Part shown: positions 9,505-17,775 of the stretch, piece after piece | Position numbering within the stretch: the first letter of the stretch is position 1 | Layout: each line of letters opens with the position of its first letter | Virus record (IMG/VR): IMGVR_UViG_3300030333_003183 | Coordinates: 1 to 29,188 of that record | Direction: 5' to 3' (one strand) | DNA length: 29,188 bases | Source of the DNA: a virus | The notes under the pieces: model-generated | The model's database searches: none | Told to the model about the DNA's origin: nothing | The model's input: only the letters and a program-made list of their open reading frames with translations | Position numbers and translations under genes: made by a program

Positions 9505-9533
9505 ATTATACCATATATATGCTGGTTTGTCTA
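9505..9533 (-). promoter_or_regulatory. Sigma70-like promoter of the small-gene islet
   Basis: Minus strand: TAGACA (9528-9533, 5 of 6 matches to TTGACA), a 17-base spacer, then a perfect TATAAT (9505-9510) preceded by TGG. The -35 overlaps the TAG stop codon of the upstream fibre-like gene. The predicted transcript would start about 15 bases before the first ATG of the 71-residue gene. Confidence 0.65.
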
Positions 9534-10319
9534 TCGTTGTGATAAAATTGTAAGTTGGCCATTGTAGTGGCCACCATTTCCATTCTCTAGTTTTACTTTG
9601 TCGAACGGATACCAAAAACTATTATTATGACCTCTACAAGATATTTCATAAAAATCAGCACCACTCCATCCAGACGCACCAGTACCAGCCTCCATGTGAG
9701 AATGGTAGGTGTAATAATATGGAATTATCTCATTACCAGTTGTTACTTTGCTTATGACTATCTCACCACTATACAGGAGATTAGTATTGATCAGATTATA
9801 ATCCATAGGATACCAATTAAATTGTTCAATTCGTTTGAAACGAGTTACTGAACCGCCAGCCTCAACATTATAACCTACATCAAAATAATCTTCTTGCTTA
9901 TAAGTAGGCCCAAAACCAATATACAGATGATTTCTACCACCTAGTGAGTACCTAATCTCATGAAAAACAAGTTTAACTACTTGTGGATTGTTTAAATCTG
10001 TTGCCTCAAAATGAGAATGGTTACCAAATCCACCATATGTTTTATGAACTGTCCATGAAGTTGGAGTTGCGAATGAGAGTGCCTTATTCCCATTTGTCTG
10101 TAGAACATCACCAGAGTTCCCATCTACGTCGGGGAAGGTGAATCCATTAGTTACACCCGTTAATTTAGAACCATCTCCCGTAATAGTAGCTGCATCTAAT
10201 TCACCTGTGATTACAACTTTGTTTGATTTAATTTCATCTACTTCTATTGATTCAGTAGCAGTAATTTTATCAGCAAAAATCTCATCAGCAAATACATTAG
10301 TGTTTGGTTCTTCAGCCAT
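9531..10319 (-). CDS. Tail fibre-like virion protein (262 aa)
   Basis: A fibre-type structural protein. Residues 1-70 (MAEEPNTNVFADEIFADKIT, then ELDAATITGDGSKLTGV) carry the short repeated D-E-I/K-x-x-x and GDGSKLTG motifs seen in phage fibre shafts. The remainder (FTFPDVDGNSGDVLQTNGNK and on) is a beta-rich, aromatic and His-containing region that may be a receptor-binding or carbohydrate-binding head. I see no homology that identifies the head. A longer reading starting at 10373 is possible, but the ATG at 10319 begins the fibre-like sequence, lies 4 bases after the preceding gene and has an AAGAAG purine stretch just upstream. It belongs with the baseplate genes upstream of it. Confidence 0.7.
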   Translation of the reverse strand: MAEEPNTNVFADEIFADKITATESIEVDEIKSNKVVITGELDAATITGDGSKLTGVTNGFTFPDVDGNSGDVLQTNGNKALSFATPTSWTVHKTYGGFGNHSHFEATDLNNPQVVKLVFHEIRYSLGGRNHLYIGFGPTYKQEDYFDVGYNVEAGGSVTRFKRIEQFNWYPMDYNLINTNLLYSGEIVISKVTTGNEIIPYYYTYHSHMEAGTGASGWSGADFYEISCRGHNNSFWYPFDKVKLENGNGGHYNGQLTILSQR

Positions 10320-10323
10320 CTTC

Positions 10324-10887
10324 TTATATTCCGTTTGGTGAACTATTAAATATTTTTTCTGCTTGAGCACCAACTAATACTTTTGGAGCCATAGCAACAT
10401 TCATCTTCCATGATTTCTTTAATATCTTACCCAAAGATCCATTAAAACGACCAGGAACATCAATTTTCATTCCTTCAATTTGAATATGTCTACAATAATT
10501 TGATTCTGTACCACCTAATGCTAATTTTTTCTTAGCTTTAAGGACGATAGTGTCTGCCTCTAGTGTAATTGTATGTGCAGCCTTTATTCCTATAGAGTTC
10601 TTTACTGAAGTAATACTAACATTTCCATTGTGAGCAGTCATCTGAATACCAGTAGTATCATTAGCACCACTACTATTAGCATCTATTTGAAATGTTTGCT
10701 CTGTTTCTAATCTGGTTATAGGGCCTTCATGATGTGCTATCACAAATCTACACCCTGCATCATTAGTAAATTTTATTGCTGCAGATTCTGGCCCACATTT
10801 ACTATCATTAGGATTACGTGTTTCTAGGTAACATAAAGGACTCCACATGTCCTGAATTGTTGCACTGTATCCTGATTGATTAGACAT
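10324..10887 (-). CDS. Baseplate spike-like structural protein (187 aa)
   Basis: A 187-residue protein with a stretch at about residues 88-125 (GNVSITSVKNSIGIKAAHTI, then TLEADTIVLKAKKKLALGG) made of short alternating beta repeats. This resembles the triple beta-helix of T4 gp5 and VgrG spikes. The N-terminal half (MSNQSGYSATIQDMWSPLCY) contains several Cys and His residues. The OB-fold hub protein two genes upstream lacks both lysozyme and beta-helix parts, so this protein may supply the spike; that is inference. A strong Shine-Dalgarno sequence (GGGGAGG, about 10 bases before ATG) lies within the last codons of the 574-residue gene. Confidence 0.6.
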   Translation of the reverse strand: MSNQSGYSATIQDMWSPLCYLETRNPNDSKCGPESAAIKFTNDAGCRFVIAHHEGPITRLETEQTFQIDANSSGANDTTGIQMTAHNGNVSITSVKNSIGIKAAHTITLEADTIVLKAKKKLALGGTESNYCRHIQIEGMKIDVPGRFNGSLGKILKKSWKMNVAMAPKVLVGAQAEKIFNSSPNGI

Positions 10888-10889
10888 AA

Positions 10890-12614
10890 TTAATTAACCT
10901 CCCCACTAGTATATGATTTACCAACACAATCAATAATCTCAAGAACTTTTCCTTGAGGTCGAGTATTAGACATTATAGGTCTTAGTCTAGCACCAGATCC
11001 TGTTTCACTCTTAATTTTCATATTTGGAAAATCACGATATGCAATCTGATTCACAACATTAACACCAGTAACTCTACCATCTGTAATTACTACTTCAAAA
11101 TTATCTAAAGTAGCATCTTCATAACCTGAGCCAGGTGCGTCAATTAGAACTCCAGTTACAAAAGCATCATCTTCACTCTCGGCAGGATATTTACTACCAA
11201 TAGTAGTCATAGTGATACTGGTAATCTGACCGTAAGTTGGAGATTTTGGATTATAATCAATAGTTGCTTTACCATAAGCACCTTCTCCCTTCTGACATTC
11301 ATCATCAAAAGTCACTATAGGTTCACTCATATATCTTGCACCAGGATTTGTAATTTCTACTCCAATAATACTTGCAGTTCTTTGTACTGAAGCAAACATA
11401 TTATTAGTATCTAACCTATTGATGAATTTTCCAAGTATAACTCTACCTGCTCCACCTTGTCCTCCACCACCGAAGATGCTAACAGTTGGGCCTCCACAAA
11501 TAGACTCAGGTGGATCTCCACATGGGCCAATATCAGATGATGGTGATTTACCTCCAAAAATATCCCAAGATCCATACTCTTTTTCAAATGCTGTTAATTT
11601 ATCACTTGCTGCTGCTGTGACTGCTGTTCCTGAGAACATTCTTCTAAAGTCTTCACTTTGAGTAGAATCTGATGGGCTTGGTCTATCACCTTTACCTGTT
11701 ACATAATTGGTACTAGGAGGACAATCCATTTTTTCACCACAAGATAATAAACCCTCAGCCTTTGATAACATATCAACACCACTTGTTAGGAATTGTTTGG
11801 TATTAAATGCAAAACCTAATGTCTTTTCAATAGGTGCCATTATTGGGCCAGCAACTGAATCCATCATATCACTAGTTTTATTAACGACTGCACCCATCAA
11901 TTCCTGAACTGCACATGCTGGTGCTTTAGTTATATTTTTCGCTGCTGCTGTTACTAGATCACTAACAACACCTTCCATAGCATCTGTAATACTCTGCATA
12001 CCACAAGTTGCACCATCAAATGCATTTTGCATGGGACTTAACATCCCTCCTTGAATTCCTTTAATTATTGCGACTGCTGCAGGTTTAGGTAAAGCAGTTG
12101 GTACTAAAGCCATAATTGAATCATGAACTTGACCTAATCCTGCCTTAAATTCTGATTCCATCTTATCATTCAATGCACCCGTCATTTTATTAGTTACGCT
12201 AGTCATACCACGGGCAACTAAATCTGATACATTTCTAATTTCTTGAGGCATATTTAATACTTGATTTCCACGTGCCTGAATCTTATCGAAGAAATTATTT
12301 AAGGAATTACTAATCTCACTCATAGAAGTATCACTACAAGGATTTGCTTGTGTAACAGTAACTCCAACAGTATTACTATCAGATTTAGTACATTCTTGTA
12401 ATGCTCTGATAAAATTTTGTCTCTGTTCTTTTGCTGCGTCAGTAAGTGAACTTAAAGGTTTAGGAATTACACCTTCAAAAACTGAGGGATAATTATTTTT
12501 ATATTGACTTATTATATTCTGTAATTTTGGATCAGCAGGGTTAGCCTCTATCAAATCCTTTACGGTTTTAATACTTAAATCATCTAAAACTTTTGGTGCT
12601 GGTGTGGTACTCAT
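10890..12614 (-). CDS. Virion structural protein (574 aa), baseplate-associated
   Basis: A 574-residue protein typical of the cyanophage baseplate region but without a T4 name I can assign. The N-terminal half (residues about 1-290) is mostly helical, with amphipathic segments and repeated MxxxI and MxGxV patterns. A flexible Gly/Ser/Pro and Cys-containing linker follows (around CGDPPESICGGPTVSIFGGG). The C-terminal 170 residues carry repeated turns of the GxxY/GSGY type (ITNPGARYMSEPIVTF, TTIGSKYP, IDAPGSGYEDATL), like the beta repeats of fibre and baseplate proteins. Its start overlaps the end of the 87-residue gene by 4 bases (ATGA), indicating coupled translation. Confidence 0.6.
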   Translation of the reverse strand: MSTTPAPKVLDDLSIKTVKDLIEANPADPKLQNIISQYKNNYPSVFEGVIPKPLSSLTDAAKEQRQNFIRALQECTKSDSNTVGVTVTQANPCSDTSMSEISNSLNNFFDKIQARGNQVLNMPQEIRNVSDLVARGMTSVTNKMTGALNDKMESEFKAGLGQVHDSIMALVPTALPKPAAVAIIKGIQGGMLSPMQNAFDGATCGMQSITDAMEGVVSDLVTAAAKNITKAPACAVQELMGAVVNKTSDMMDSVAGPIMAPIEKTLGFAFNTKQFLTSGVDMLSKAEGLLSCGEKMDCPPSTNYVTGKGDRPSPSDSTQSEDFRRMFSGTAVTAAASDKLTAFEKEYGSWDIFGGKSPSSDIGPCGDPPESICGGPTVSIFGGGGQGGAGRVILGKFINRLDTNNMFASVQRTASIIGVEITNPGARYMSEPIVTFDDECQKGEGAYGKATIDYNPKSPTYGQITSITMTTIGSKYPAESEDDAFVTGVLIDAPGSGYEDATLDNFEVVITDGRVTGVNVVNQIAYRDFPNMKIKSETGSGARLRPIMSNTRPQGKVLEIIDCVGKSYTSGEVN

Positions 12615-12874
12615 TGTCTTTGTAATTTCTCAACTACGGTTTCTTTCTGCATAGGTGCAACATCATTTAAACCATTTGCATCAAACCATGGTGCTTCTTC
12701 CCAATCAAATCCTTCACCAAATGTATTGTCTGGAGCCATAACATACCAATGACATTTTGCATCAGGTATATCTACAGCACAAACTGCCCAATCGTCTGCC
12801 CACTGAGGTACTTGAACATACATCACTGGTAAGTGATTTGCAAATAATGAAAGAATGAATGAAAATATAAACAT
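12611..12874 (-). CDS. Unknown small protein with hydrophobic N-terminus (87 aa)
   Basis: Not recognised. Residues 1-17 (MFIFSFILSLFANHLPV) are strongly hydrophobic and could be a signal peptide or a short membrane anchor. The rest is rich in Trp, Asp and Pro (QWADDWAVCAVDIPDAKCHW, then TFGEGFDWEEAPWFDANGLN) with two cysteines 10 residues apart (33 and 43). It could start at an internal Met (residue 18), which would remove the hydrophobic segment. It lies between the OB-fold hub gene and the 574-residue virion gene, overlapping the latter by 4 bases, so it is probably co-expressed with the baseplate genes. Confidence 0.55.
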   Translation of the reverse strand: MFIFSFILSLFANHLPVMYVQVPQWADDWAVCAVDIPDAKCHWYVMAPDNTFGEGFDWEEAPWFDANGLNDVAPMQKETVVEKLQRQ

Positions 12875-12879
12875 AATGT

Positions 12880-12887
12880 TATTTATC
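12880..12887 (-). promoter_or_regulatory. Near-consensus late box GATAAATA
   Basis: Minus strand GATAAATA (7 of 8 matches to TATAAATA), between the stop of the OB-fold hub gene (12893) and the start of the 87-residue gene (12874). It is only 5 bases from the ATG, so the leader would be almost absent. This is a weak candidate. Confidence 0.25.
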
Positions 12888-12892
12888 TACGG

Positions 12893-13540
12893 TTACTGAC
12901 GTGCTTTCCAGTTTCGTAAAGCTCTCTGATACGAAGCTGCTCCACTACGACCACCCCCAAAATCACTTCGTACTGGTTTTGGATCTTCTGGTGCTGGTAC
13001 TGCACCAACTGTATTATCTCCACCTAATCCAGCTCTAGCCAAATCTTCATCTTTGGTCTCTCTATTATCTGTACTACTATCTACTCTAGCAGAAGGTGTA
13101 CATATTGGTACAGTCTCACTAAATTCAGCAGAATCAATTAAGTTAGCATCTGTATTGTTACCAACGTATCCCGTTTTAATATCAAATCTTCCCGTTCCAT
13201 ATTTAACACCTGAAGTTCTACCTAAAACATTTGTGATAACAGGATTTTGTTTCCTATCACCATCCATGAATCTACCCATAACAACATCACCTTGTGATAT
13301 TGCTGGAGTTTTCTTTCTACCTCCCGCACCCGTTCCATCAGATACTCCAAGAGCTACCATTGCGTAAATGATATCAGTGTCTTTTACAGTTTCATCACTA
13401 GGGTGACTACCCATTACAGCAACTCTGTATCTGTATCCTACACCTTCATCACCATTCTGTTGTTCTTTTTGTGATTCTAACGGAAGAATGATACCAAGAA
13501 ATTCATTAGTACCAGATCCGTATGTATTTTCATCAGGCAT
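12893..13540 (-). CDS. Baseplate hub OB-fold protein, gp5-like, without lysozyme domain
   Basis: A 215-residue protein. Residues about 10-125 (FLGIILPLESQKEQQ, then YRYRVAVMGSHPSDETVKD, DGDRKQNPVITNVLGRT) look like the N-terminal OB-fold of T4 gp5. The C-terminal 70 residues are charged and low-complexity and end in RRG-type basic residues (YQRALRNWKARQ). T4 gp5 is 575 residues with OB-fold, lysozyme and beta-helix; only the first is present, and no lysozyme catalytic motif is visible. It directly follows the gp27-like hub gene (3-base gap before its ATG), matching the known gp27-gp5 hub complex. A separate spike-like protein is encoded downstream. Alternative: a generic OB-fold baseplate protein. 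Confidence 0.65.
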   Translation of the reverse strand: MPDENTYGSGTNEFLGIILPLESQKEQQNGDEGVGYRYRVAVMGSHPSDETVKDTDIIYAMVALGVSDGTGAGGRKKTPAISQGDVVMGRFMDGDRKQNPVITNVLGRTSGVKYGTGRFDIKTGYVGNNTDANLIDSAEFSETVPICTPSARVDSSTDNRETKDEDLARAGLGGDNTVGAVPAPEDPKPVRSDFGGGRSGAASYQRALRNWKARQ

Positions 13541-13542
13541 GA

Positions 13543-14973
13543 TTAGTCTTTAGCCTCCACCCATTTGTAACCAGTAGTTCTACCTCTCTTATTCTTAATA
13601 GCAACTTTTACCATTTCTTTAGGTGTTTCACCCTTAGAGAAATGCATTCCATAAGAGTCTCTTATTAATTTCATAGAAGTAACAGATTTTTCGGCCTCAA
13701 AGAAATGACATAGTGATTGTATTATATAAGTACCACTTGTCTTTTGATCAGGGCCTGATTCCTTATTACTACTTATAACCTCAACTTCAAGTTTAATTGT
13801 ATCTCCTGCTTCTAAATCAGTATTGCATGGAACAACAATAGAATAGTTTTGAGAGAATAATATATTATATCTTGCAGCACCAGCAGCATAATATAACTCA
13901 GGACTATTATTAGCATCTACACTGGTATCTGCTCCACCAATATTCATTACAGCAGTTGATACCCTATGAAATCTTGTTCCTCCTTCAAATTCTTCATCAA
14001 GAATTTTAGCGACTGTTGGTTTATTACCCAAAGAACTAAATTTCTCATCATCTATTAATTTACCATCAACAACGTTAATATCAATTTCAGTAAACTGATA
14101 GGTTGCTGGATTAAAGAATATATTTTTACTTGCATAGATACCAGATCTAATTTGACTGGTAAGATTTTGATCTCTACCCACAACTAATGCAGATACTTTA
14201 AAATTATTAGCATCACTATCAGTCTGATGAACATCTTTATTTTGGGAGTTATAAAAATAGTGGTGAGTTTTATCATCTGGTTCTGTATTAATTAAACTAT
14301 CTAATGATACAAACTTAAAACCACTTTTTGTTTCATATGCAAAATAACCAGGATTAGCAGTATTCATTGGTATTGTTTGTTTTGCAAGCATAGCAATTAA
14401 ATCAAATGGTCTTTTAGTCATTCCAGCAAAAGTATAAGTGTTGCTAGATTCTGAGACTAATACCCTGTCTGCAGGTAATGTTAAAACATCTTTGCATATT
14501 GATGCAACAGATTCTGATATATTACCTTTATAGCATGATGTAACCTTTTTAACTGCATTTAATACTCCAATTCTAGAACAGAATCTTATTTGAATAGTTT
14601 CACTATTTGCCTGTTTATCTAATATTTGAACCTCATTAATATATAATATCCTATGAGGATCATCCTTAACAGCATAATCTATACCTTCACCAATTTCAGT
14701 TTTAATTCTCATAAGAAGTTCGCAACCAGCTTCAAGTGGAAGATATTCATATAAAGAACCTGTTGTTCCTTCATCTCCTTCTTTAGAAACTGCATCTGCA
14801 GTACTAACAAGAGTGATAACTCCAGTTATATGTGGTGATAATACATTTTCATAATAATATATGTTAACAACTCTAGTTCCACCAGAATAAGGGCCATCTA
14901 TAAGATCTACTTCTCTTTCACCATTAGAAGATTTGATTTTAAATACTTCGTATTTTGAGGATTGTACTGCCAT
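13543..14973 (-). CDS. Baseplate hub protein, gp27-like
   Basis: A 476-residue protein with the character of the T4 gp27 hub (391 residues). The N-terminal part has a beta-barrel-like start (YEVFKIKSSNGEREVDLIDG, then NIYYYENVLSPHITGVITLV), the middle has a second barrel with a domain of the kind NRIGVLNAVKK and SVASICKDVL, and there are further beta-rich segments to the C-terminus (GRTTGYKWVEAKD). The gp27 trimer forms the top of the baseplate hub and holds gp5. Position supports this: upstream are tape-measure-like genes and immediately downstream is the OB-fold gp5-like gene. Its start overlaps by one base the stop of the 345-residue gene. The assignment rests on fold-like pattern and order, not on strong identity. 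Confidence 0.6.
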   Translation of the reverse strand: MAVQSSKYEVFKIKSSNGEREVDLIDGPYSGGTRVVNIYYYENVLSPHITGVITLVSTADAVSKEGDEGTTGSLYEYLPLEAGCELLMRIKTEIGEGIDYAVKDDPHRILYINEVQILDKQANSETIQIRFCSRIGVLNAVKKVTSCYKGNISESVASICKDVLTLPADRVLVSESSNTYTFAGMTKRPFDLIAMLAKQTIPMNTANPGYFAYETKSGFKFVSLDSLINTEPDDKTHHYFYNSQNKDVHQTDSDANNFKVSALVVGRDQNLTSQIRSGIYASKNIFFNPATYQFTEIDINVVDGKLIDDEKFSSLGNKPTVAKILDEEFEGGTRFHRVSTAVMNIGGADTSVDANNSPELYYAAGAARYNILFSQNYSIVVPCNTDLEAGDTIKLEVEVISSNKESGPDQKTSGTYIIQSLCHFFEAEKSVTSMKLIRDSYGMHFSKGETPKEMVKVAIKNKRGRTTGYKWVEAKD

Positions 14974-16010
14974 TAATCTAACACCAAACTACTAGATACT
15001 TCTGGTTCTGGTCTTGTTTCACCACCGCCACCAGATTCACCATTATTACTACCAGTGGTTGCAAGAACTTCTACAGGAATAATAACAGTGTTGAGATTAT
15101 TTCCACCATTTTGCACTTTCAAGTCACCAGTAACTTTGTGAACTTTATTTAATATGTTATTAACATTAGCATCTATAACTTGCTCTACCTTATCATCTTC
15201 TTTCGTTACATCCTCTTTCTTTTCACCATCAGCTCCTTTCTTTGCAAGTTCCTCAGGATCTATTGCAATTAAGTTTTCTAATGGATTTTCCACCCCTTCT
15301 TGTTGTGCATCTGCAGGATCATCAGTAGTACCTGTTGCATCCATCAATGCTTCATCTTCACCTTCTTGTTTAGTTTCAGTTTGACCTAAACCTTCACCAC
15401 CACCTTTCTCAAACTTATCTACTTGAGAGAAATCTATAGGAGTAGCATCTTCTTCACCTTCTTTAGTCTCTTCACCACCACCATCTTCTTCTTCTTTAGG
15501 TTCTTCTATTTTATCAACTTCACCTTCAAGATCTTTCTTTATAGTTTCTAATTGAGCTACGTTAGTTTCTGCCTCACTAGGTTTCCAAAGTTGAGAAACC
15601 CAACCACCAAAACCCATCAATGCTTTTGCAATCGTACTTATAACCTTCCATACAACCTTTACGAATGGTGCTATTCTATCATATGCTGATGATAAGGAAG
15701 AAATAATTTGTGGTAACTTATCAACAACAAATCCCATTAAAAGATATCCAAAGAAATTCATTATTCTATCTTTGATACCCATTACCATTCCACCAACATT
15801 ACCAAGTACACTTGCTACAGGGCCTTTATTACCTCCCGCTTGCTCAATTTTTTTCTCAGCAGCGGCCCTTTCTGCCTGTAATCTTTGCTTACGGGTAAGA
15901 ATTTTCTTCCTATCACCTAACTTTCCAAGTTCTTTAGTCTTGTCTGTTAGTACACTCCTAATATTAACAGCAGTTATTTTTAATTTTTTTACTTCTTGTT
16001 TCGTGGTCAT
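14973..16010 (-). CDS. Tail/baseplate hub structural protein with acidic C-terminus (345 aa)
   Basis: A three-part protein. Residues 1-58 are a basic, probably coiled-coil helix (KKILTRKQRLQAERAAAEKK). Residues about 63-145 are hydrophobic and membrane-like (VLGNVGGMVMGIKDRIMNFF, then GYLLMGFVVDKLPQIISS). Residues about 150-270 are extremely acidic (EEPKEEEDGGGEETKEGEED). The motif FFxxxxxGFxxDK at residues 86-98 recurs in the next gene upstream, suggesting that the two proteins share a domain. Position between the tape-measure-like gene and gp27 matches T4 genes 28/29, but I cannot assign either. The acidic domain could pair with the highly basic 526-residue neighbour. Start and stop overlap or abut both neighbours. 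Confidence 0.55.
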   Translation of the reverse strand: MTTKQEVKKLKITAVNIRSVLTDKTKELGKLGDRKKILTRKQRLQAERAAAEKKIEQAGGNKGPVASVLGNVGGMVMGIKDRIMNFFGYLLMGFVVDKLPQIISSLSSAYDRIAPFVKVVWKVISTIAKALMGFGGWVSQLWKPSEAETNVAQLETIKKDLEGEVDKIEEPKEEEDGGGEETKEGEEDATPIDFSQVDKFEKGGGEGLGQTETKQEGEDEALMDATGTTDDPADAQQEGVENPLENLIAIDPEELAKKGADGEKKEDVTKEDDKVEQVIDANVNNILNKVHKVTGDLKVQNGGNNLNTVIIPVEVLATTGSNNGESGGGGETRPEPEVSSSLVLD

Positions 16011-17591
16011 TTATACGTATATCCCCAATTTTTCTCTAGTTTGAAGAATATAATAGTTACTCATATCCTCTGCACCAATAATAGGTACAGGAGACTCATT
16101 AACAGCACCCAAGAAATCAGCTTGTTTTTGTTGTGCTTGTTGAGAAATTGTTAGAGGATCTAGAACTGTAGTCACACCATCCGCATTAGGATCTGTAAGA
16201 TCTCCTGCTGGATTAACATTATTTGAGAAGTTAAGTTGTTGTTCTTTACCTGCGACTGCTTCTGCTACGGATTCATAATCACCCATAGCATCTTTTAGAT
16301 TCTTCTCATCCTTACTCAACTTATTATCTCTCACCATCATACCAGCATCAATAGCAAGTGAAAGACCAGTTCCAACACCAGGAATCATAGACGCAGCACC
16401 AGAAGCCATTTCACCTAAAGCACCCTTCCAATCTGGTGGTTTAGACATTAATCTACCTACAGCAAATGCAGCACCTAAACCTAGTCCAACAATAGGGATC
16501 TTTTTAAGGAGTGACTTACCTCCTGTTTTAGTTAAATTTTTAAGTAAACTTTTTCCACCACTCTTCAGTAATTTACCACCACTCTTTAATAAATTCTTTC
16601 CACCTTTTATTAAATTCTTTCCACCTTTTATTATATTTTTTCCTAGTTTAAATAAACCTTTTGCACCAGGTATATTCTTAGCAAAATTCTTAATTGCAGA
16701 CACACCATTCTTAATTAATGCCTTAGCATTTTTAAGCATTTTCGGGAGAGTTCTTTTTAAAAAGACTCTAGCCAGTCGTCTAGCCCTATTCAATCCTTTA
16801 AAGACACCATTAACAAACTTAACAAGTGCTTTAATTTTCTTGTAAATTTTCATAACAAGAACACCACCAACAATGGCTCCTAATCCAATTAAAATTTTCT
16901 GACCATGATTTTCTAAGAATTTAAAGAACTTTGTAATTGCTTCATTATTATTGGCTAACCATGTTATTGCTTTATCTGCAATAAATCCTCCTGCTATGGC
17001 CGCGAAGAATCCTATAACTTTATCAAGTATGCCCTTTGCTGGTGCAGTTACTGTATCAAATGCCTTACCTATTGTACCACCGATCTTCTTAACAGCTTCT
17101 ATTCCTGCTTCTGCACCCGTTCTTTTCTTTCTATCTGCTGTTCCTCTTAAAGTTGCTATTGCATCTTTTTCTTGTGTAATTCTATTTGCAAAATCTCTAC
17201 TTAATGCATTACCAATATCTTGCAGTATTAAAGATACCTCTGCTATATCTTCAGTAGGTTCATTATCCTTTCTTAACTTAAGTATATTCTTAAGTTTAGT
17301 AATTTTTATCTCATTAGCAGAAACTCTTTGCGTTAATTCATCATCAACAGTATCAGGTACAAGTTTACTTGGATCTATTTTAGGCCCTTTACCTGGTAAT
17401 CTACCTCCTGTAATAGGACTCACATACGTTGGATTTTTTGCATTTATCGCTGCATTTACCTCTTCAAGTGTCTGTAACTTCTTTGGTCTTCCTCTTCTTT
17501 TTATAGGAGCAGCACCTTTTGCACCAAGAGAAGTTACTTTTGATGCCTTTATCTTAGGTTTTGATTTAGATAGTTTTGCTGCTTTAGCCAC
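16011..17591 (-). CDS. Putative tail tape-measure / hub protein, basic, with GGKNLIK repeats
   Basis: A 526-residue, very basic protein beginning with GTG. An AT-hook-like KRRGRPKK lies at residues 31-38, helical segments follow, and a hydrophobic segment with FFxxxxxGFxxDK sits at about 190-207. Another hydrophobic stretch is at 232-250. Tandem amphipathic repeats (LGKNIIK, GGKNLIK, GGKNLLK, SGGKLLK and so on) fill residues about 316-364, with a Gly/Ala-rich hydrophobic segment after them. T4 gp29, the tape measure, is 590 residues and interacts with membrane and DNA. The position right after the gp26/frameshift chaperone genes is where tape-measure genes lie in many tailed phages, and this is the strongest argument. 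The GTG start overlaps the frameshift ORF stop by 8 bases. Confidence 0.55.
   Translation of the reverse strand: MAKAAKLSKSKPKIKASKVTSLGAKGAAPIKRRGRPKKLQTLEEVNAAINAKNPTYVSPITGGRLPGKGPKIDPSKLVPDTVDDELTQRVSANEIKITKLKNILKLRKDNEPTEDIAEVSLILQDIGNALSRDFANRITQEKDAIATLRGTADRKKRTGAEAGIEAVKKIGGTIGKAFDTVTAPAKGILDKVIGFFAAIAGGFIADKAITWLANNNEAITKFFKFLENHGQKILIGLGAIVGGVLVMKIYKKIKALVKFVNGVFKGLNRARRLARVFLKRTLPKMLKNAKALIKNGVSAIKNFAKNIPGAKGLFKLGKNIIKGGKNLIKGGKNLLKSGGKLLKSGGKSLLKNLTKTGGKSLLKKIPIVGLGLGAAFAVGRLMSKPPDWKGALGEMASGAASMIPGVGTGLSLAIDAGMMVRDNKLSKDEKNLKDAMGDYESVAEAVAGKEQQLNFSNNVNPAGDLTDPNADGVTTVLDPLTISQQAQQKQADFLGAVNESPVPIIGAEDMSNYYILQTREKLGIYV
16591..16632 (-). repeat. Exact 21-bp tandem duplication in the tape-measure-like gene
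   Basis: Two adjacent identical 21-base units (16591-16611 and 16612-16632) encode two copies of the seven-residue unit GGKNLIK/KGGKNLI. Flanking units are diverged versions. Exact identity at DNA level points to recent duplication, and so to a length-changing repeat inside a tail protein. Confidence 0.85.
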
Positions 17592-17775
17592 GTCGTTGTT
17601 GTGCTTTTAGGTTTTCTTCTTCAATGTATTGCTGGAGAAGTGAAACATAAATCTCCCTTTCCCAAGGAATCATGTTTTCCAACTCTGTTAAGCTATATTT
17701 ATGGTGTTGCATCAGGGCAAAATTAGTCCGATAGTAATTCTCTAGACTCTCGTGAGCTAGAGCTAAGCGAAAAAA
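17584..17775 (-). CDS. gp51-position ORF reached by -1 frameshift from gp26 (tail assembly chaperone extension)
   Basis: A 61-codon frame read after a -1 slip at the end of gp26: it begins RLALAHESLENYYRTNFALM and ends EEENLKAQQRRG. The slippery heptamer T_TTT_TTC lies at 17769-17775 in the gp26 frame. The -1 frame has no start codon between its previous stop (17800-17802) and the slip site. Its first ATG (17712) would drop the first 19 residues, which include a helix-like stretch in keeping with the rest. The fusion would be about 300 residues (239 from gp26 plus 61). Tail-assembly chaperone pairs such as lambda gpG/gpGT are made this way just upstream of the tape-measure gene, as here. Alternatively it is a separate 42-residue protein starting at 17712. 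Confidence 0.7.
   Translation of the reverse strand, partial: FFRLALAHESLENYYRTNFALMQHHKYSLTELENMIPWEREIYVSLLQQYIEEENLKAQQRRG

Noticed and set aside
10320-10373. 18-residue N-terminal extension of the 262-residue fibre-like protein
   Set aside because: Overlaps the previous gene and does not look like a fibre start; MAEEPNTN at 10319 is better placed.
13053-13367. 104-residue plus-strand ORF
   Set aside because: Lies wholly antisense inside the gp5-like gene; no ribosome-binding site or neighbours in that direction.
16951-17610. 219-residue plus-strand ORF opposite the tape-measure-like gene
   Set aside because: The minus-strand frame has motif-like structure and fits the operon; the plus-strand frame is a hydrophobic mirror without known pattern.
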